From Algicola sp. (GTDB taxonomy: Bacteria > Bacteroidota > Bacteroidia > Flavobacteriales > Flavobacteriaceae): a DNA stretch of 49,086 nucleotides. Positions 36,083-43,827 of the stretch are shown here, piece after piece. Both the position numbers and the translations under genes were made by a program. The stretch is taken from positions 1 through 49,086 of the forward strand of contig JAAEZN010000015.1 in the NCBI GenBank assembly GCA_018222835.1. The letters are read 5' to 3'. The notes under the pieces were generated by a model that saw only the letters and a list, made by a program, of their open reading frames with translations, had not been told where the DNA came from and made no database searches. Position 1 is the first letter of the stretch; each line of letters opens with the position of its first letter.

Positions 36083-36118
36083 CCCCATCAATTGGAAAAC
36101 GGAATTTTAAAGTACCCC
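36083..36118. repeat. 36-bp dispersed repeat, copy B
   Basis: The second copy of the repeat at 28875-28910, four mismatches, same orientation, 7.2 kb apart. It lies 103 bases upstream of the HNH-HIT start on the minus strand. A shorter shared word, TGCCTTGTA on the minus strand, follows both copies at different distances. Confidence 0.6.
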
Positions 36119-36257
36119 CTCCTCGATTTAAGAAATCATGTTTGAGACATATTTTGGTAAAATGGTTACTATAAATATTAGATTATACTCGGTTATTGAT
36201 TAATTAAATAATGAATTTGTGTAAATTGGAAAACCATTAACATTTAATATTACCGAA

Positions 36258-37769
36258 ATGCAAGCGAACATTTTCACCCATAAATTCAATATTATTATGA
36301 TTGTTTTGATTATGATATTTAATTTTTCATGTAGTCAAGAATCTAGTGAAGTGGAATCAAATGAGAATGTTGAAGATAATTCTAATTCAGAAGTTGATGA
36401 TTCTGATAATGGGGATGATGTTGAGATTATTTTTGAAGTTGAGGCAATTGCTCCAAACTATGGGTATAAAGGGGATGAAATAACATTGATATTGAATACA
36501 AATATACCTGCCAATTCAAAAGTTGATGTATTTATTGGTAATAACAAAGCTGCAATAAAGGAAATAAATGGAACTAATATAACTTTCATTCTCCCGGACA
36601 ATGAAATGAATTATTCTCACAGCTTATTTATTAATGATGTTGAGGTTGCGGGCTTTAATTATTTCTATTATCAAAATCAGTTATTTGATTGTACAGATTG
36701 TTATGAACAAGTTTATGATTTTGAGGATGATGAAGCAGAATCAGGTATTGGGGATGTTTATGAAAACGATGAAGAACAGTCCTTCTATTTGAGTGTTGCA
36801 AGAAATAATAACTACGATTACAAAACTTATTTAGTTGAAACCGATAAATATCTCAAAAAGGTATCAAAGACTTTATTATTCGACTCTAAATTGATTTCAA
36901 AGGCTATTTTCGAAGCCGATAGGTTTGTAGTTAGTAATAGTGAAGGTGTTTTTGCATTTGATTATACTGGAAGCATGATTTGGTCGTATGAAACGGAAAT
37001 TATTGATGCAGGTATGACGAGTACATATATTGGGTATACAAAAAAAAGTGTATTAAAACACAATGGGTTTTATTATGTAATAAAAAATGCCCAAGAAAAC
37101 TACCCTACAACACCATCTCAAATTGAAGTGGTCAAATTGAATAGTAATGGTCAATTTGTAAACTCCATTTATATACCAAATGCAAAGGGAGGGCAAGACC
37201 CAGTAACGTATGAAAATGCACAAACCGCAAATGAAATATTTTTGTTGGACAACAAAATTGTTGTGACATTTAATTATTGCTGTCTAGGTGACCATAATTC
37301 ACAGGGGGGGCATGCTATAATTGATGATTATGACAATATAGTGTTCAATTCAGAAAATGAGACACAAATAAACTCTACTAATGTTTTCGTTCAGGATGAT
37401 GCATTTTATTTCTTTAGAAATATATATGGTTCAACTTTCGAATTAGTTAAGATTGTTATGGATTCTGAAAATTATTTCCAAATTGAATTTACAAGAAATC
37501 TTGAAGGTGGGCTAATTGAATATTACAATGGTAAATATTTCATTTATGTTCACGAAGTTGGATTGTTGGTATTTGGTGATAATAGTTTTTCAAATCCAAG
37601 TTTTTTTATTCCAGATTCAATCGAGAATGAAAATTATGATGGACTTTTTGTGGACTTGAAAGTCATAAATAATCATTTATACCTTTTTGGTCAAAGGACT
37701 ATTGGTGGTGCAATAATTTACAAGGACTTATTAGGTAAGTTTGATTTGGATTATCTATTGAGTCAATAA
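36258..37769 (+). CDS. IPT/TIG-domain lipoprotein of unknown function
   Basis: A 503-residue surface or periplasmic lipoprotein. The signal peptide ends in IFNFSC with Cys25. An acidic linker rich in Glu, Asp, Asn and Ser (about 27-56) leads to an IPT/TIG-like Ig domain (about 58-130, IAPNYGYKGDEITLIL). The rest, about 155-500, is beta-rich with repeated blocks and could be a propeller; no catalytic motif is visible. The gene is strongly AT-rich compared with the chromosome outside the element. It is unusual cargo for a small integrative element, perhaps altering the cell surface. Neighbours are the HNH-HIT gene (divergent) and the broken recombinase gene (convergent). ATG at 36258. Confidence 0.75.
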   Translation: MQANIFTHKFNIIMIVLIMIFNFSCSQESSEVESNENVEDNSNSEVDDSDNGDDVEIIFEVEAIAPNYGYKGDEITLILNTNIPANSKVDVFIGNNKAAIKEINGTNITFILPDNEMNYSHSLFINDVEVAGFNYFYYQNQLFDCTDCYEQVYDFEDDEAESGIGDVYENDEEQSFYLSVARNNNYDYKTYLVETDKYLKKVSKTLLFDSKLISKAIFEADRFVVSNSEGVFAFDYTGSMIWSYETEIIDAGMTSTYIGYTKKSVLKHNGFYYVIKNAQENYPTTPSQIEVVKLNSNGQFVNSIYIPNAKGGQDPVTYENAQTANEIFLLDNKIVVTFNYCCLGDHNSQGGHAIIDDYDNIVFNSENETQINSTNVFVQDDAFYFFRNIYGSTFELVKIVMDSENYFQIEFTRNLEGGLIEYYNGKYFIYVHEVGLLVFGDNSFSNPSFFIPDSIENENYDGLFVDLKVINNHLYLFGQRTIGGAIIYKDLLGKFDLDYLLSQ

Positions 37770-37857
37770 CTTATAGTCTGTCATCATTTGTTTTTGAAAT
37801 TGAGGTACTTTGATAATGTTGATTTATAAGTAATAGGGAATTTCTTTAGCAATATTT

Positions 37858-38151
37858 TCAATTCAAAATTAGTCTTTTGACTTTCTGAACTGTACCCAAA
37901 CTTACATCACATAGTTTAGCTGTATTTCTCATAGAATGCCCTTCCTTTAATCGTTTTTGTACGTTTGAATACTTGGAAAGGAAAACATCTTTTGGTTCAC
38001 TAGAGCCTCTTAAACGTCCTTTATAAACTCCTTTTGCCTTTGCAATAGCAATTCCTTCACGCTGTCTTTCCAGAAGCGTCTCACGCTCCATTTCTGCTAT
38101 ATTGGCTAAAACAGATATTATCAACTTGAATGCAGAATTTGGTGACCCAAT
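37858..38151 (-). pseudogene. Truncated serine recombinase (C-terminal half)
   Basis: Only the C-terminal half of a small serine recombinase remains. The frame reads PNSAFKLIISVLANIAEMER and goes on to ETLLERQREGIAIAKAKG and the helix-turn-helix (GHSMRNTAKLCDVSLGTVQK). The N-terminal catalytic domain with its serine is missing; an in-frame TAA sits at 38152-38154, just before the homology ends. It is related to, but clearly distinct from, the intact recombinase at 30296. The DNA joins directly to the 3' end of the 254-residue gene, whose last codons are read from recombinase DNA in another frame, so a deletion or recombination made this junction. Confidence 0.8.
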
Positions 38152-38885
38152 TTAGCAACATCGTCAAAATACAATAATTTTATTACTACTAATAAAGTTT
38201 GATTAGGGTTTGAAAGATTTGCTTTTGTAATCTTTGTTTTATGTTTCCATGTCTTCACATCTTCTTCTGGAAACAAAGATTCAAAGAACCTAGATGGTGA
38301 GCCAGAGAGATATTTTATGGTTTCTCCTTGATTAAGTGAAAAAATAGCATCATACATTATTATTCTTGAAGCGGTTCTGTATCCACTATTTTTTAATGAG
38401 TACTTTAAATAATAATAATTTGAAATTGAATCAAATACTAGTTTTAGGTCATTTGTGTTAATTTTAATGAAAGGTCTTTTTGAATTGAATGCCCTACTTT
38501 CAAGTTCAACCAATTTTTCTGATTCTTTTACCGCGTTCTCCAAAAGACTGAGTTGAGATTTGGTAGAAATCTTAACAGAGTCTAAAACGCTGTCTAGTGC
38601 AACAATTTGATTTCGAGTTGTTTCTATGGTTTTTAAATTGTTAGAAAGTCCAATGTTAAGTTCATCTGTTCTTTTAAGGGTCATCTTGGCTGTTGATAAT
38701 AACTCCAACTCATCTTGCCTATCATTATAGGCGTTGATTATAGATAGGAAAAGAAATAGGAAAGCAATAATTTGATAACCTAAGGTTTTCAATTGACTTG
38801 TGGAATTGTCCACTTTGGCGATTAAGTTGAGTTCTCTAGCAGCAAAAAAACCAGAGATAACAATAAGGAGTACATTTACAAACAT
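38121..38885 (-). CDS. Membrane protein with coiled coil, C-terminus altered by fusion
   Basis: A 254-residue protein I do not recognise. Two hydrophobic helices (about residues 3-17 and 33-51) are followed by a coiled coil (about 60-135, ELNIGLSNNLKTIETTRNQI) and a beta-rich domain (about 140-240). The layout resembles predicted membrane sensor or stress proteins, with the soluble part outside or inside undetermined. The final residues GHQILHSS come from the out-of-frame DNA of the adjoining recombinase remnant, so the natural C-terminus is probably missing. Activity cannot be judged. ATG at 38885. It lies between the recombinase remnant and the integrase gene, all on the minus strand. Confidence 0.65.
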   Translation of the reverse strand: MFVNVLLIVISGFFAARELNLIAKVDNSTSQLKTLGYQIIAFLFLFLSIINAYNDRQDELELLSTAKMTLKRTDELNIGLSNNLKTIETTRNQIVALDSVLDSVKISTKSQLSLLENAVKESEKLVELESRAFNSKRPFIKINTNDLKLVFDSISNYYYLKYSLKNSGYRTASRIIMYDAIFSLNQGETIKYLSGSPSRFFESLFPEEDVKTWKHKTKITKANLSNPNQTLLVVIKLLYFDDVAKLGHQILHSS

Positions 38886-39031
38886 TGCAATACGTGAATA
38901 TTAGAATTTGGGAGTTTAAAATAAGGATTAATAATAACCTAACAGACTGTTCTTGTCGAATATAGGCTCAATTCTTGTTTGTATTATTAACCAAAGGTTA
39001 TTGAATGTGGTTTTTAAAGCTAGGGTCTTAT

Positions 39032-40294
39032 TTATTCCCCTGCTCTTATCCATTTACCATCCCTTACTAATTTATCCATTTGAGACATAATGGTTAGTTC
39101 ATCAAGTATTTTTTGATGTTCAGTGTCTTTAACCTCATTGGGAAGCCCTCTTTGATATTTGTGGTTGATAGAGGTAGGTTTATGACCCAACAGCGATTCT
39201 ACTACTAAATCATGTATTAAAAGATTTCCCGCAATTGTTCTAAAGATGTATCTGGGTGTTTTGGTGGAAAAATGAGGTTTGATGCCCATTACTTTTGATA
39301 TGCGTTTTAAAGTAGCCCCATATAGTCTATGTGTGTATTTGTCTGTGTTTGGGTCGGGTAGGAACGAGAAAACTCTATCACTTTCCTTGTCTCCATGTTT
39401 CTCAATCACTTTTAGTGCAAACGCGCTCAACATGTTGTCTACTGTTCTTCCACCTTCGGCTTTGTTTCGGTTTTTAAATCGTTTAAATACCAATCTTCCA
39501 TTTTGGATATTATCCCATTTTAGATTGGCAACATCGATAAAATCATGACCTCCAATGTGTATTTGAAACATAAAAATGTCTATGGCACGTTGCATATTTC
39601 TCTTGGTGGCTTTTGTTGCATTAGGATGCTCAAAGTGTAGCAAAGACTTCACATCACCAATATTCCATCTTTTGGCTTGGTGTTCAGGACTGGGAATATT
39701 CTTGATTAACCCTTTAAATGGTTCAGTTTGTTTAACTTCAAGATTCATTCTTCTTTTAGCCTCATTGTGGATTATTCTCATAGACCTTAGGTAGTATGAT
39801 ATACCTCCTTCCTTTGTTCCACTTTTTAGTTTGTGTAAACGATATTTCACAGCCCATTTGTAGGTTATGTCGTTTAAACCAAAGGGATTCTCTCCCATAT
39901 AACTCTTGACTTCCCTTTTTGCAGCTTTTAGGTTTTCCGTTTTCTTACCTTCAATCTCACGTTCTTTAATCAATTCATCTGTAAATTCATAGAAATCAAT
40001 GAAAGCAATATGCTCATCTAATTTCTTCCTCATAGCCCAAACTTCAAGGTCGCTCTCCTTTTGGAGTTGAACAAAAACATCGTCAATTGGTAAGTGCTTT
40101 ACAGGTTCAATCCTCACAAGCAATTTGCTTAAGGCTTCTTGTGCCTCCGCAGTTATTTTTGTTTTGCTTTTTTGATACTGTTTGAGGGATATATATTTGC
40201 GTTTTTGGGAAATAGTACAGTATATTTGCAGCTTGACTGGATAGCCCTTTTTGGTTTTTCTGCGTGTGTCAACAAATATTGAAGCTAATAACAT
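39032..40294 (-). CDS. Tyrosine-family integrase of the tRNA-Pro element
   Basis: A 420-residue tyrosine recombinase, start taken at the ATG at 40294 (a TTG lies further up at 40336). The N-terminal part (about 1-60) holds the Arm-type domain (YPVKLQIYCTISQKRKYISL), followed by a SAM-like core-binding domain (about 85-200). The catalytic domain shows GGHDFIDVANLKW (box I; the usual Arg seems to be absent, as in many Bacteroidota integrases from memory), TPRYIFRTIAG (box II Arg) and LLGHKPTSINHKYQRG, where His and the nucleophile Tyr are present. It reads away from the right junction and stands 112 bp from it, the normal position for an integrase that uses the tRNA-Pro site. Confidence 0.9.
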   Translation of the reverse strand: MLLASIFVDTRRKTKKGYPVKLQIYCTISQKRKYISLKQYQKSKTKITAEAQEALSKLLVRIEPVKHLPIDDVFVQLQKESDLEVWAMRKKLDEHIAFIDFYEFTDELIKEREIEGKKTENLKAAKREVKSYMGENPFGLNDITYKWAVKYRLHKLKSGTKEGGISYYLRSMRIIHNEAKRRMNLEVKQTEPFKGLIKNIPSPEHQAKRWNIGDVKSLLHFEHPNATKATKRNMQRAIDIFMFQIHIGGHDFIDVANLKWDNIQNGRLVFKRFKNRNKAEGGRTVDNMLSAFALKVIEKHGDKESDRVFSFLPDPNTDKYTHRLYGATLKRISKVMGIKPHFSTKTPRYIFRTIAGNLLIHDLVVESLLGHKPTSINHKYQRGLPNEVKDTEHQKILDELTIMSQMDKLVRDGKWIRAGE

Positions 40295-40406
40295 TTTGCA
40301 CAAGATTTGCACACAAATTAGTAAATATTCAGTCAAATGCTCTTTACATAAACGAATAAAATTTCAAATAGTTAGCATTAATTATCTGAAATTCAGTTAA
40401 AAAGCA

Positions 40407-40451
40407 TTTTCGGGATGTGGCGCAGTCTGGTAGCGTACACGCATGGGGTGC
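40407..40451 (+). repeat. attR: right 45-bp direct repeat inside tRNA-Pro
   Basis: Identical to 27841-27885. Bases 40411-40451 are the 5' part of the intact tRNA-Pro. Since the upstream sequence here comes from the element, the element has replaced the 5' half of the gene and restored an intact tRNA. Confidence 0.93.
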
Positions 40452-40484
40452 GTGTGGTCGCTGGTTCGAATCCAGTCATCCCGA
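40411..40484 (+). tRNA. tRNA-Pro (anticodon GGG)
   Basis: A 74-base cloverleaf without an encoded CCA. Acceptor arms CGGGATG and CATCCCG pair perfectly. The D arm is GCGC/GCGT, the anticodon stem CACGC/GCGTG encloses ATGGGGT with anticodon GGG, and the T arm GCTGG/CCAGT encloses TTCGAAT. It reads proline codons CCC/CCU. The 5' half is supplied by the integrated element, and the original promoter is now at 27827, 12.6 kb away; no clear TAnnTTTG box is seen in the bases before this copy. Confidence 0.95.
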
Positions 40485-40507
40485 CGAACCACTAAATAGG
40501 TGGTATC

Positions 40508-40550
40508 AAAGCACTGTCAACTGACTGATTGACAGTGCTTTTTGTTTTTA
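40508..40550 (+). terminator. Rho-independent terminator of tRNA-Pro
   Basis: AAAGCACTGTCA (40508-40519) and TGACAGTGCTTT (40530-40541) form a 12-bp stem with a 10-base loop, followed by TTTGTTTTT. It terminates the tRNA transcript 24 bases after its 3' end. Confidence 0.88.
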
Positions 40551-40637
40551 TTGCATTCATTTGAATTCATTTAAAACCATATAAAAGGTGTAGAGTTCGG
40601 TGAATGGTTCGGTACGTTCATTGTGCATAATTTAGAT

Positions 40638-40650
40638 AGCGTTTGACGCT
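40638..40650. repeat. Short palindrome upstream of the second integrase
   Basis: AGCGTTTGACGCT is a perfect inverted repeat around TTG, 52 bases before the integrase start. It could be an operator or a recombinase site; no support beyond symmetry. Confidence 0.3.
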
Positions 40651-40701
40651 GTTCATGGGTGTTTTGCAAACCTTTTTTGTCAAACCCAAAAGTTATGTAT
40701 T

Positions 40702-41937
40702 ATGCGCAATTCCAATACTTTAAAAGTACTTCTCTTCACACGGGACATTACCAATAATCCCCAAAAGCTGACCATTTATGCCCGCATCACCGTCAACGGA
40801 AAACGTGCAGAAATCAGTCTTAAACGTTATACCTCGGTGAATGAATGGGACGAAAACAAAGGAAGGCTCCATGGTCTAACCCACAAGGCCCGTTTATTGA
40901 ACAGCTACCTTGATGAGGTCTATGCTGCAATCATGGACACCCACAAGGTATTGTTGCGGGAAGAAAAGGTAATCACGGCACAGGCCATTAAGGCCCGTTA
41001 TCTAGGGCAGGACGAGCAACATAATACCCTACTTGAACTTATCGAGTATCATAACAAAACACAAAAGAGTGTACTCCGCCCCGGAACAATGAAGAACTAT
41101 TATGGGACCAAAAAGTATCTCTTTCGTTTTTTGGAATCCAAATACAAACTCCCCGACATCCGATTGAAACAATTGAACTATAAATTCATCACTGATTTTG
41201 AACACTATCTATTGAACGGCCCACATCTCCAAAAGGGAAAAAAATGTACCAATAATGGGGCCATGAAACACTTGGAGCGTTTGATGAAAATGGTCAAGCT
41301 GGGTGTTAAGTTGGAATGGTTAGAGAAAGACCCTTTCATTAACTATAAGCTCCGCTTTCATAAAACGGAACGCAGTTATCTAACGGAAAGGGAACTTAGG
41401 CTCATTGAAGAAACGGACTTCACTGGGGCAGGCTATGAAAAGGTCAAGGATGCATTCCTTTTCGCCTGTTATACTGGCCTATCCTATATCGATGTCCGGG
41501 AACTTGAAAAGAATCAACTGGTTTTGGGTATTGATGGAAACCAATGGATCTATACCAAAAGGGAAAAAACATCGGAAAGTGTAAAACTGCCCCTATTGCC
41601 CAAAGCAAAAGAAATCATTGAAAAGTATTGGGACAGTCCAGAGACTGATACCAAAGTGCTCCCTGTACTCTCCAACCAGAAGACAAACAAATATCTAAAG
41701 GAAATTGCCAAGGCCTGTGGTATTTACAAAACCATATCCTTTCATTCGGCCAGGCACACTTTTGCAACAACGGTAACCCTTTCCAATGGAGTGCCGATAG
41801 AAACCGTTTCAAAAATGCTCGGCCACACAAAATTGTCCACTACCCAGATCTATGCAAGGGTACTGGAGCATAAAATAGGGGAGGACATGCAAAACCTTAT
41901 AAATCATATGGAAATCAAAAAAGCAGCCGAAGGATGA
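40702..41937 (+). CDS. Tyrosine-family integrase of the second module
   Basis: A 411-residue tyrosine recombinase. The N-terminus (KVLLFTRDITNNPQKLTIYA) is an Arm-DNA-binding type 5 domain, the middle (about 100-215) is a SAM-like core-binding domain, and the C-terminal half is catalytic: CYTGLSYIDVREL (box I, with Ser in place of the common Arg), FHSARHTFATTV (box II, His-x-x-Arg), and KMLGHTKLSTTQIYARV with the His and the Tyr nucleophile. It belongs to the group found at the ends of Bacteroidota integrative and mobilisable elements. It is only distantly like the integrase at 39032. It is followed by a 262-bp spacer before the mobilisation genes. Confidence 0.93.
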   Translation: MRNSNTLKVLLFTRDITNNPQKLTIYARITVNGKRAEISLKRYTSVNEWDENKGRLHGLTHKARLLNSYLDEVYAAIMDTHKVLLREEKVITAQAIKARYLGQDEQHNTLLELIEYHNKTQKSVLRPGTMKNYYGTKKYLFRFLESKYKLPDIRLKQLNYKFITDFEHYLLNGPHLQKGKKCTNNGAMKHLERLMKMVKLGVKLEWLEKDPFINYKLRFHKTERSYLTERELRLIEETDFTGAGYEKVKDAFLFACYTGLSYIDVRELEKNQLVLGIDGNQWIYTKREKTSESVKLPLLPKAKEIIEKYWDSPETDTKVLPVLSNQKTNKYLKEIAKACGIYKTISFHSARHTFATTVTLSNGVPIETVSKMLGHTKLSTTQIYARVLEHKIGEDMQNLINHMEIKKAAEG

Positions 41938-41955
41938 TAAGGCTGTATTTATTCG

Positions 41956-41971
41956 GTCCCGCTTGCGGGAC
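41956..41971. repeat. REP-like palindrome GTCCCGC-TT-GCGGGAC
   Basis: A perfect 7-bp inverted repeat with a two-base loop, of a type often found between flavobacterial genes; it lies 19 bases after the integrase stop and could also act in transcript 3' end formation. Confidence 0.55.
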
Positions 41972-42153
41972 GAAGGAATAGCAAGAGGGTGATGCGCAAA
42001 TTGCGCCATCACGGTTGTTTTCGGGTCTTCAACAAGTTGAAAACCAGTTAATTGAATTGATTTTGGAATACTGTGCAAAATCTGGGGCTACAGTAGACTT
42101 TTCCAAAATCTACAGTAAATCCTTTGGGAAGCCCTGTAAACACTGGAAATTTT

Positions 42154-42174
42154 TGACGCAAAAATTGACGCAAT
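42154..42174. repeat. Direct repeat TTGACGCAA
   Basis: Two copies 12 bases apart (42154-42162 and 42166-42174), shortly before the BfmA-like start. They may be binding sites for the accessory mobilisation protein. Confidence 0.4.
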
Positions 42175-42199
42175 TTCACTAAAAAATAATATTCGGCCC

Positions 42200-42784
42200 A
42201 TGGAAAAGCAATCAACGAATGGTAGAACAAAGAAAGGAACCAATGGTTATTCCAACATCACGGTGAAGAAAGAAACGGCCACACGCTTTCGCAGTTATTC
42301 CAAAAGGTTCAACAAATCCCATAGTGAGGTACTTGACGGGATGATATGCCACTTCAAGGAGAACCACCTTGATCCTTTTGGCGAGGGAACAAAGATCATC
42401 CTTGATGGCATCAAAAAATTGGAGCGTCAGATGATGAAGAAATTCGATAGGCTCATTGCCATCATCAAGAACATGGAAAAGACGAGTATCCGGCCGACCT
42501 TTGAAATGATGCTGATACTTTACGAGGCCTATGTAAAGGATGGCAGGAAACCGAGACGTGAACCAGTCCAATTGCAGGAAGAGCGAATGGATTTTCTGGA
42601 GCCTAGGAATACCGTTCCAAAAATGGAGCATGATAGAATGCTGCAAGAATTTGAAAGCTATAAAAAGCATTGTAATGAAATCCTCCATAACGTGGAGAAG
42701 GTGGAGCCTATGATGGGAAAACCCTATCTGAAGATCAATATGGGTATCGGGGATTTTGAAAGCTTGAAAAATCAATTAAGATAA
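42200..42784 (+). CDS. BfmA/BtgA-like mobilisation accessory protein
   Basis: A 194-residue basic protein. The N-terminus (SNITVKKETATRFRSYSKRF, about residues 14-33) looks like a ribbon-helix-helix DNA-binding segment, and the rest is helical. It matches the general form of Bacteroidota BfmA/BtgA accessory proteins, which bind oriT and help the relaxase. It ends five bases before the relaxase gene, so the two are coupled. The name rests on layout and on the following DUF5712-type relaxase rather than on a catalytic motif. Confidence 0.8.
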   Translation: MEKQSTNGRTKKGTNGYSNITVKKETATRFRSYSKRFNKSHSEVLDGMICHFKENHLDPFGEGTKIILDGIKKLERQMMKKFDRLIAIIKNMEKTSIRPTFEMMLILYEAYVKDGRKPRREPVQLQEERMDFLEPRNTVPKMEHDRMLQEFESYKKHCNEILHNVEKVEPMMGKPYLKINMGIGDFESLKNQLR

Positions 42785-42789
42785 CGCTA

Positions 42790-43812
42790 ATGTACGTCAC
42801 CATCTCAGCACAGAAAATGGGCAGTACCTACAACTCCAGTGTGGGCAACTATGTGGAATATCTGGAAAAGGAAAACGAGGACAGATTACCTGAACAAAGG
42901 GAAGAGTTCTTTGACCAAGAAAACGACAGCGTAAGCCCTCAAACGGTCATCGATGAAATAGATGCCAATACGGCCAAACTAAGGCAGAAGGACCCGAAAT
43001 TCTATTCCATAGTGGTCAGTCCCAACAAAAGAGAATTACAAGCAATTGGAAATGATCCAAACATCCTAAGGGAATACACTAGGAAACTAATGGAGGACTA
43101 TGCCAAGAGTTTCCATCGCAACCAAGAGGTCAAGGCCGAGAACTTGAAATATTATGCCAAGATTGAACATGAACGTACCTATCGTGGCTTTGACAAACAG
43201 GTTCAGGAAAATGCACCATATCGAGGTGAAATAGCAAGGCTCAGGAACGAGATACGGAAAGTGGAACGGGGCGAATCCATGGGGAATGTCAATGAGCTCG
43301 AAAAAAGGATCAAAGAGCAAATGAGATTGGCCCCACACAAACAGAACGGGCAATTGGTGGCGGCAGGAATGCAAAAGGAAGGGCCACAGACCCATATCCA
43401 TATCATAGTCAGTAGAAGGGACGTTACGAACACCTACACACTTTCCCCGATGGCCAAGCACAAGGCATCCGAGGTTGAATTAAATGGAAAGACGATCAAG
43501 AGAGGGTTTGATCGGGACAACTTTTACCAAGCAACGGAGAAGACCTTTGACAGGACAACAGGCTTCAAAAGGAACTATGTGGAATCCTATGCAGGAAGAA
43601 AGGCCCATGCCAAAGAACCGGGAAAGTTCTTTGCCAAGGTGATGGGACTGCCCACCAAGGAAAAGGACATGGCCTTTAAGCTCCTAAAGACAATGGGGGT
43701 CAAAGCACCCAACATACCGACCAATAAAGTACAGATGGCAGTCAAGATCATCAAGGCACTTGGAAAGGGTATCAATCGGGCCAGGGGCACAGGTGAGGAT
43801 ATGGGCTATTGA
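42790..43812 (+). CDS. DUF5712 (BfmB/BtgB-like) mobilisation relaxase
   Basis: A 340-residue protein of the DUF5712 family, the relaxase-like partner of BfmA/BtgA proteins in Bacteroides mobilisable elements. FYSIVVSPNKRELQAIG (about residues 75-91) is a strand-loop of the relaxase fold; KYYAKIEHERTYRGFD (about 118-133) follows; and THIHIIVSRRD (about 199-209) has the His-x-His metal motif. The candidate catalytic tyrosines include Tyr119 and Tyr120. It should nick oriT on one strand and start transfer with the help of a conjugative system provided by another element. ATG at 42790, five bases after the upstream stop. Confidence 0.85.
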   Translation: MYVTISAQKMGSTYNSSVGNYVEYLEKENEDRLPEQREEFFDQENDSVSPQTVIDEIDANTAKLRQKDPKFYSIVVSPNKRELQAIGNDPNILREYTRKLMEDYAKSFHRNQEVKAENLKYYAKIEHERTYRGFDKQVQENAPYRGEIARLRNEIRKVERGESMGNVNELEKRIKEQMRLAPHKQNGQLVAAGMQKEGPQTHIHIIVSRRDVTNTYTLSPMAKHKASEVELNGKTIKRGFDRDNFYQATEKTFDRTTGFKRNYVESYAGRKAHAKEPGKFFAKVMGLPTKEKDMAFKLLKTMGVKAPNIPTNKVQMAVKIIKALGKGINRARGTGEDMGY

Positions 43813-43827
43813 AAACCAAAAAGTAGG

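Larger units (their letters stand above)
27841..40451. mobile_element. Integrated element of about 12.6 kb in tRNA-Pro(GGG)
   Basis: Two perfect 45-bp direct repeats bound the stretch. The right copy is part of an intact tRNA-Pro, the left one is only its 5' half, and a tyrosine integrase gene lies just inside the right end. Between them are a serine recombinase, a primase-helicase, a broken second serine recombinase and cargo of unknown function, with a more AT-rich composition than the flanks. No relaxase, coupling protein, capsid, portal or terminase gene is recognisable. It could be a replicating integrative element mobilised by others, or a phage satellite; the sequence alone does not decide. 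Confidence 0.9.
41938..42199. other. Spacer with several dyads, candidate oriT region
   Basis: 262 bp without a gene between integrase and mobilisation genes. It holds a REP-like palindrome (41956-41971), the near-palindrome TGATGCGCAAATTGCGCCAT with its final CA (41990-42011), a weaker dyad around ACAGTAGAC (about 42090-42116), and the direct repeat TTGACGCAA at 42154-42162 and 42166-42174. A transfer origin is often found just ahead of the relaxase operon, so this is the natural place to look for it. Confidence 0.5.

Noticed and set aside
39032-40294. Loss of the box I arginine as a sign of an inactive integrase
   Set aside because: The other catalytic residues are present, many Bacteroidota integrases (including the one at 40702) lack that arginine at the classic place, and the perfect attachment repeats suggest recent activity.
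42212-42775. A 187-codon minus-strand frame
   Set aside because: It is the complement of the BfmA-like gene, which has proper spacing to the relaxase gene.
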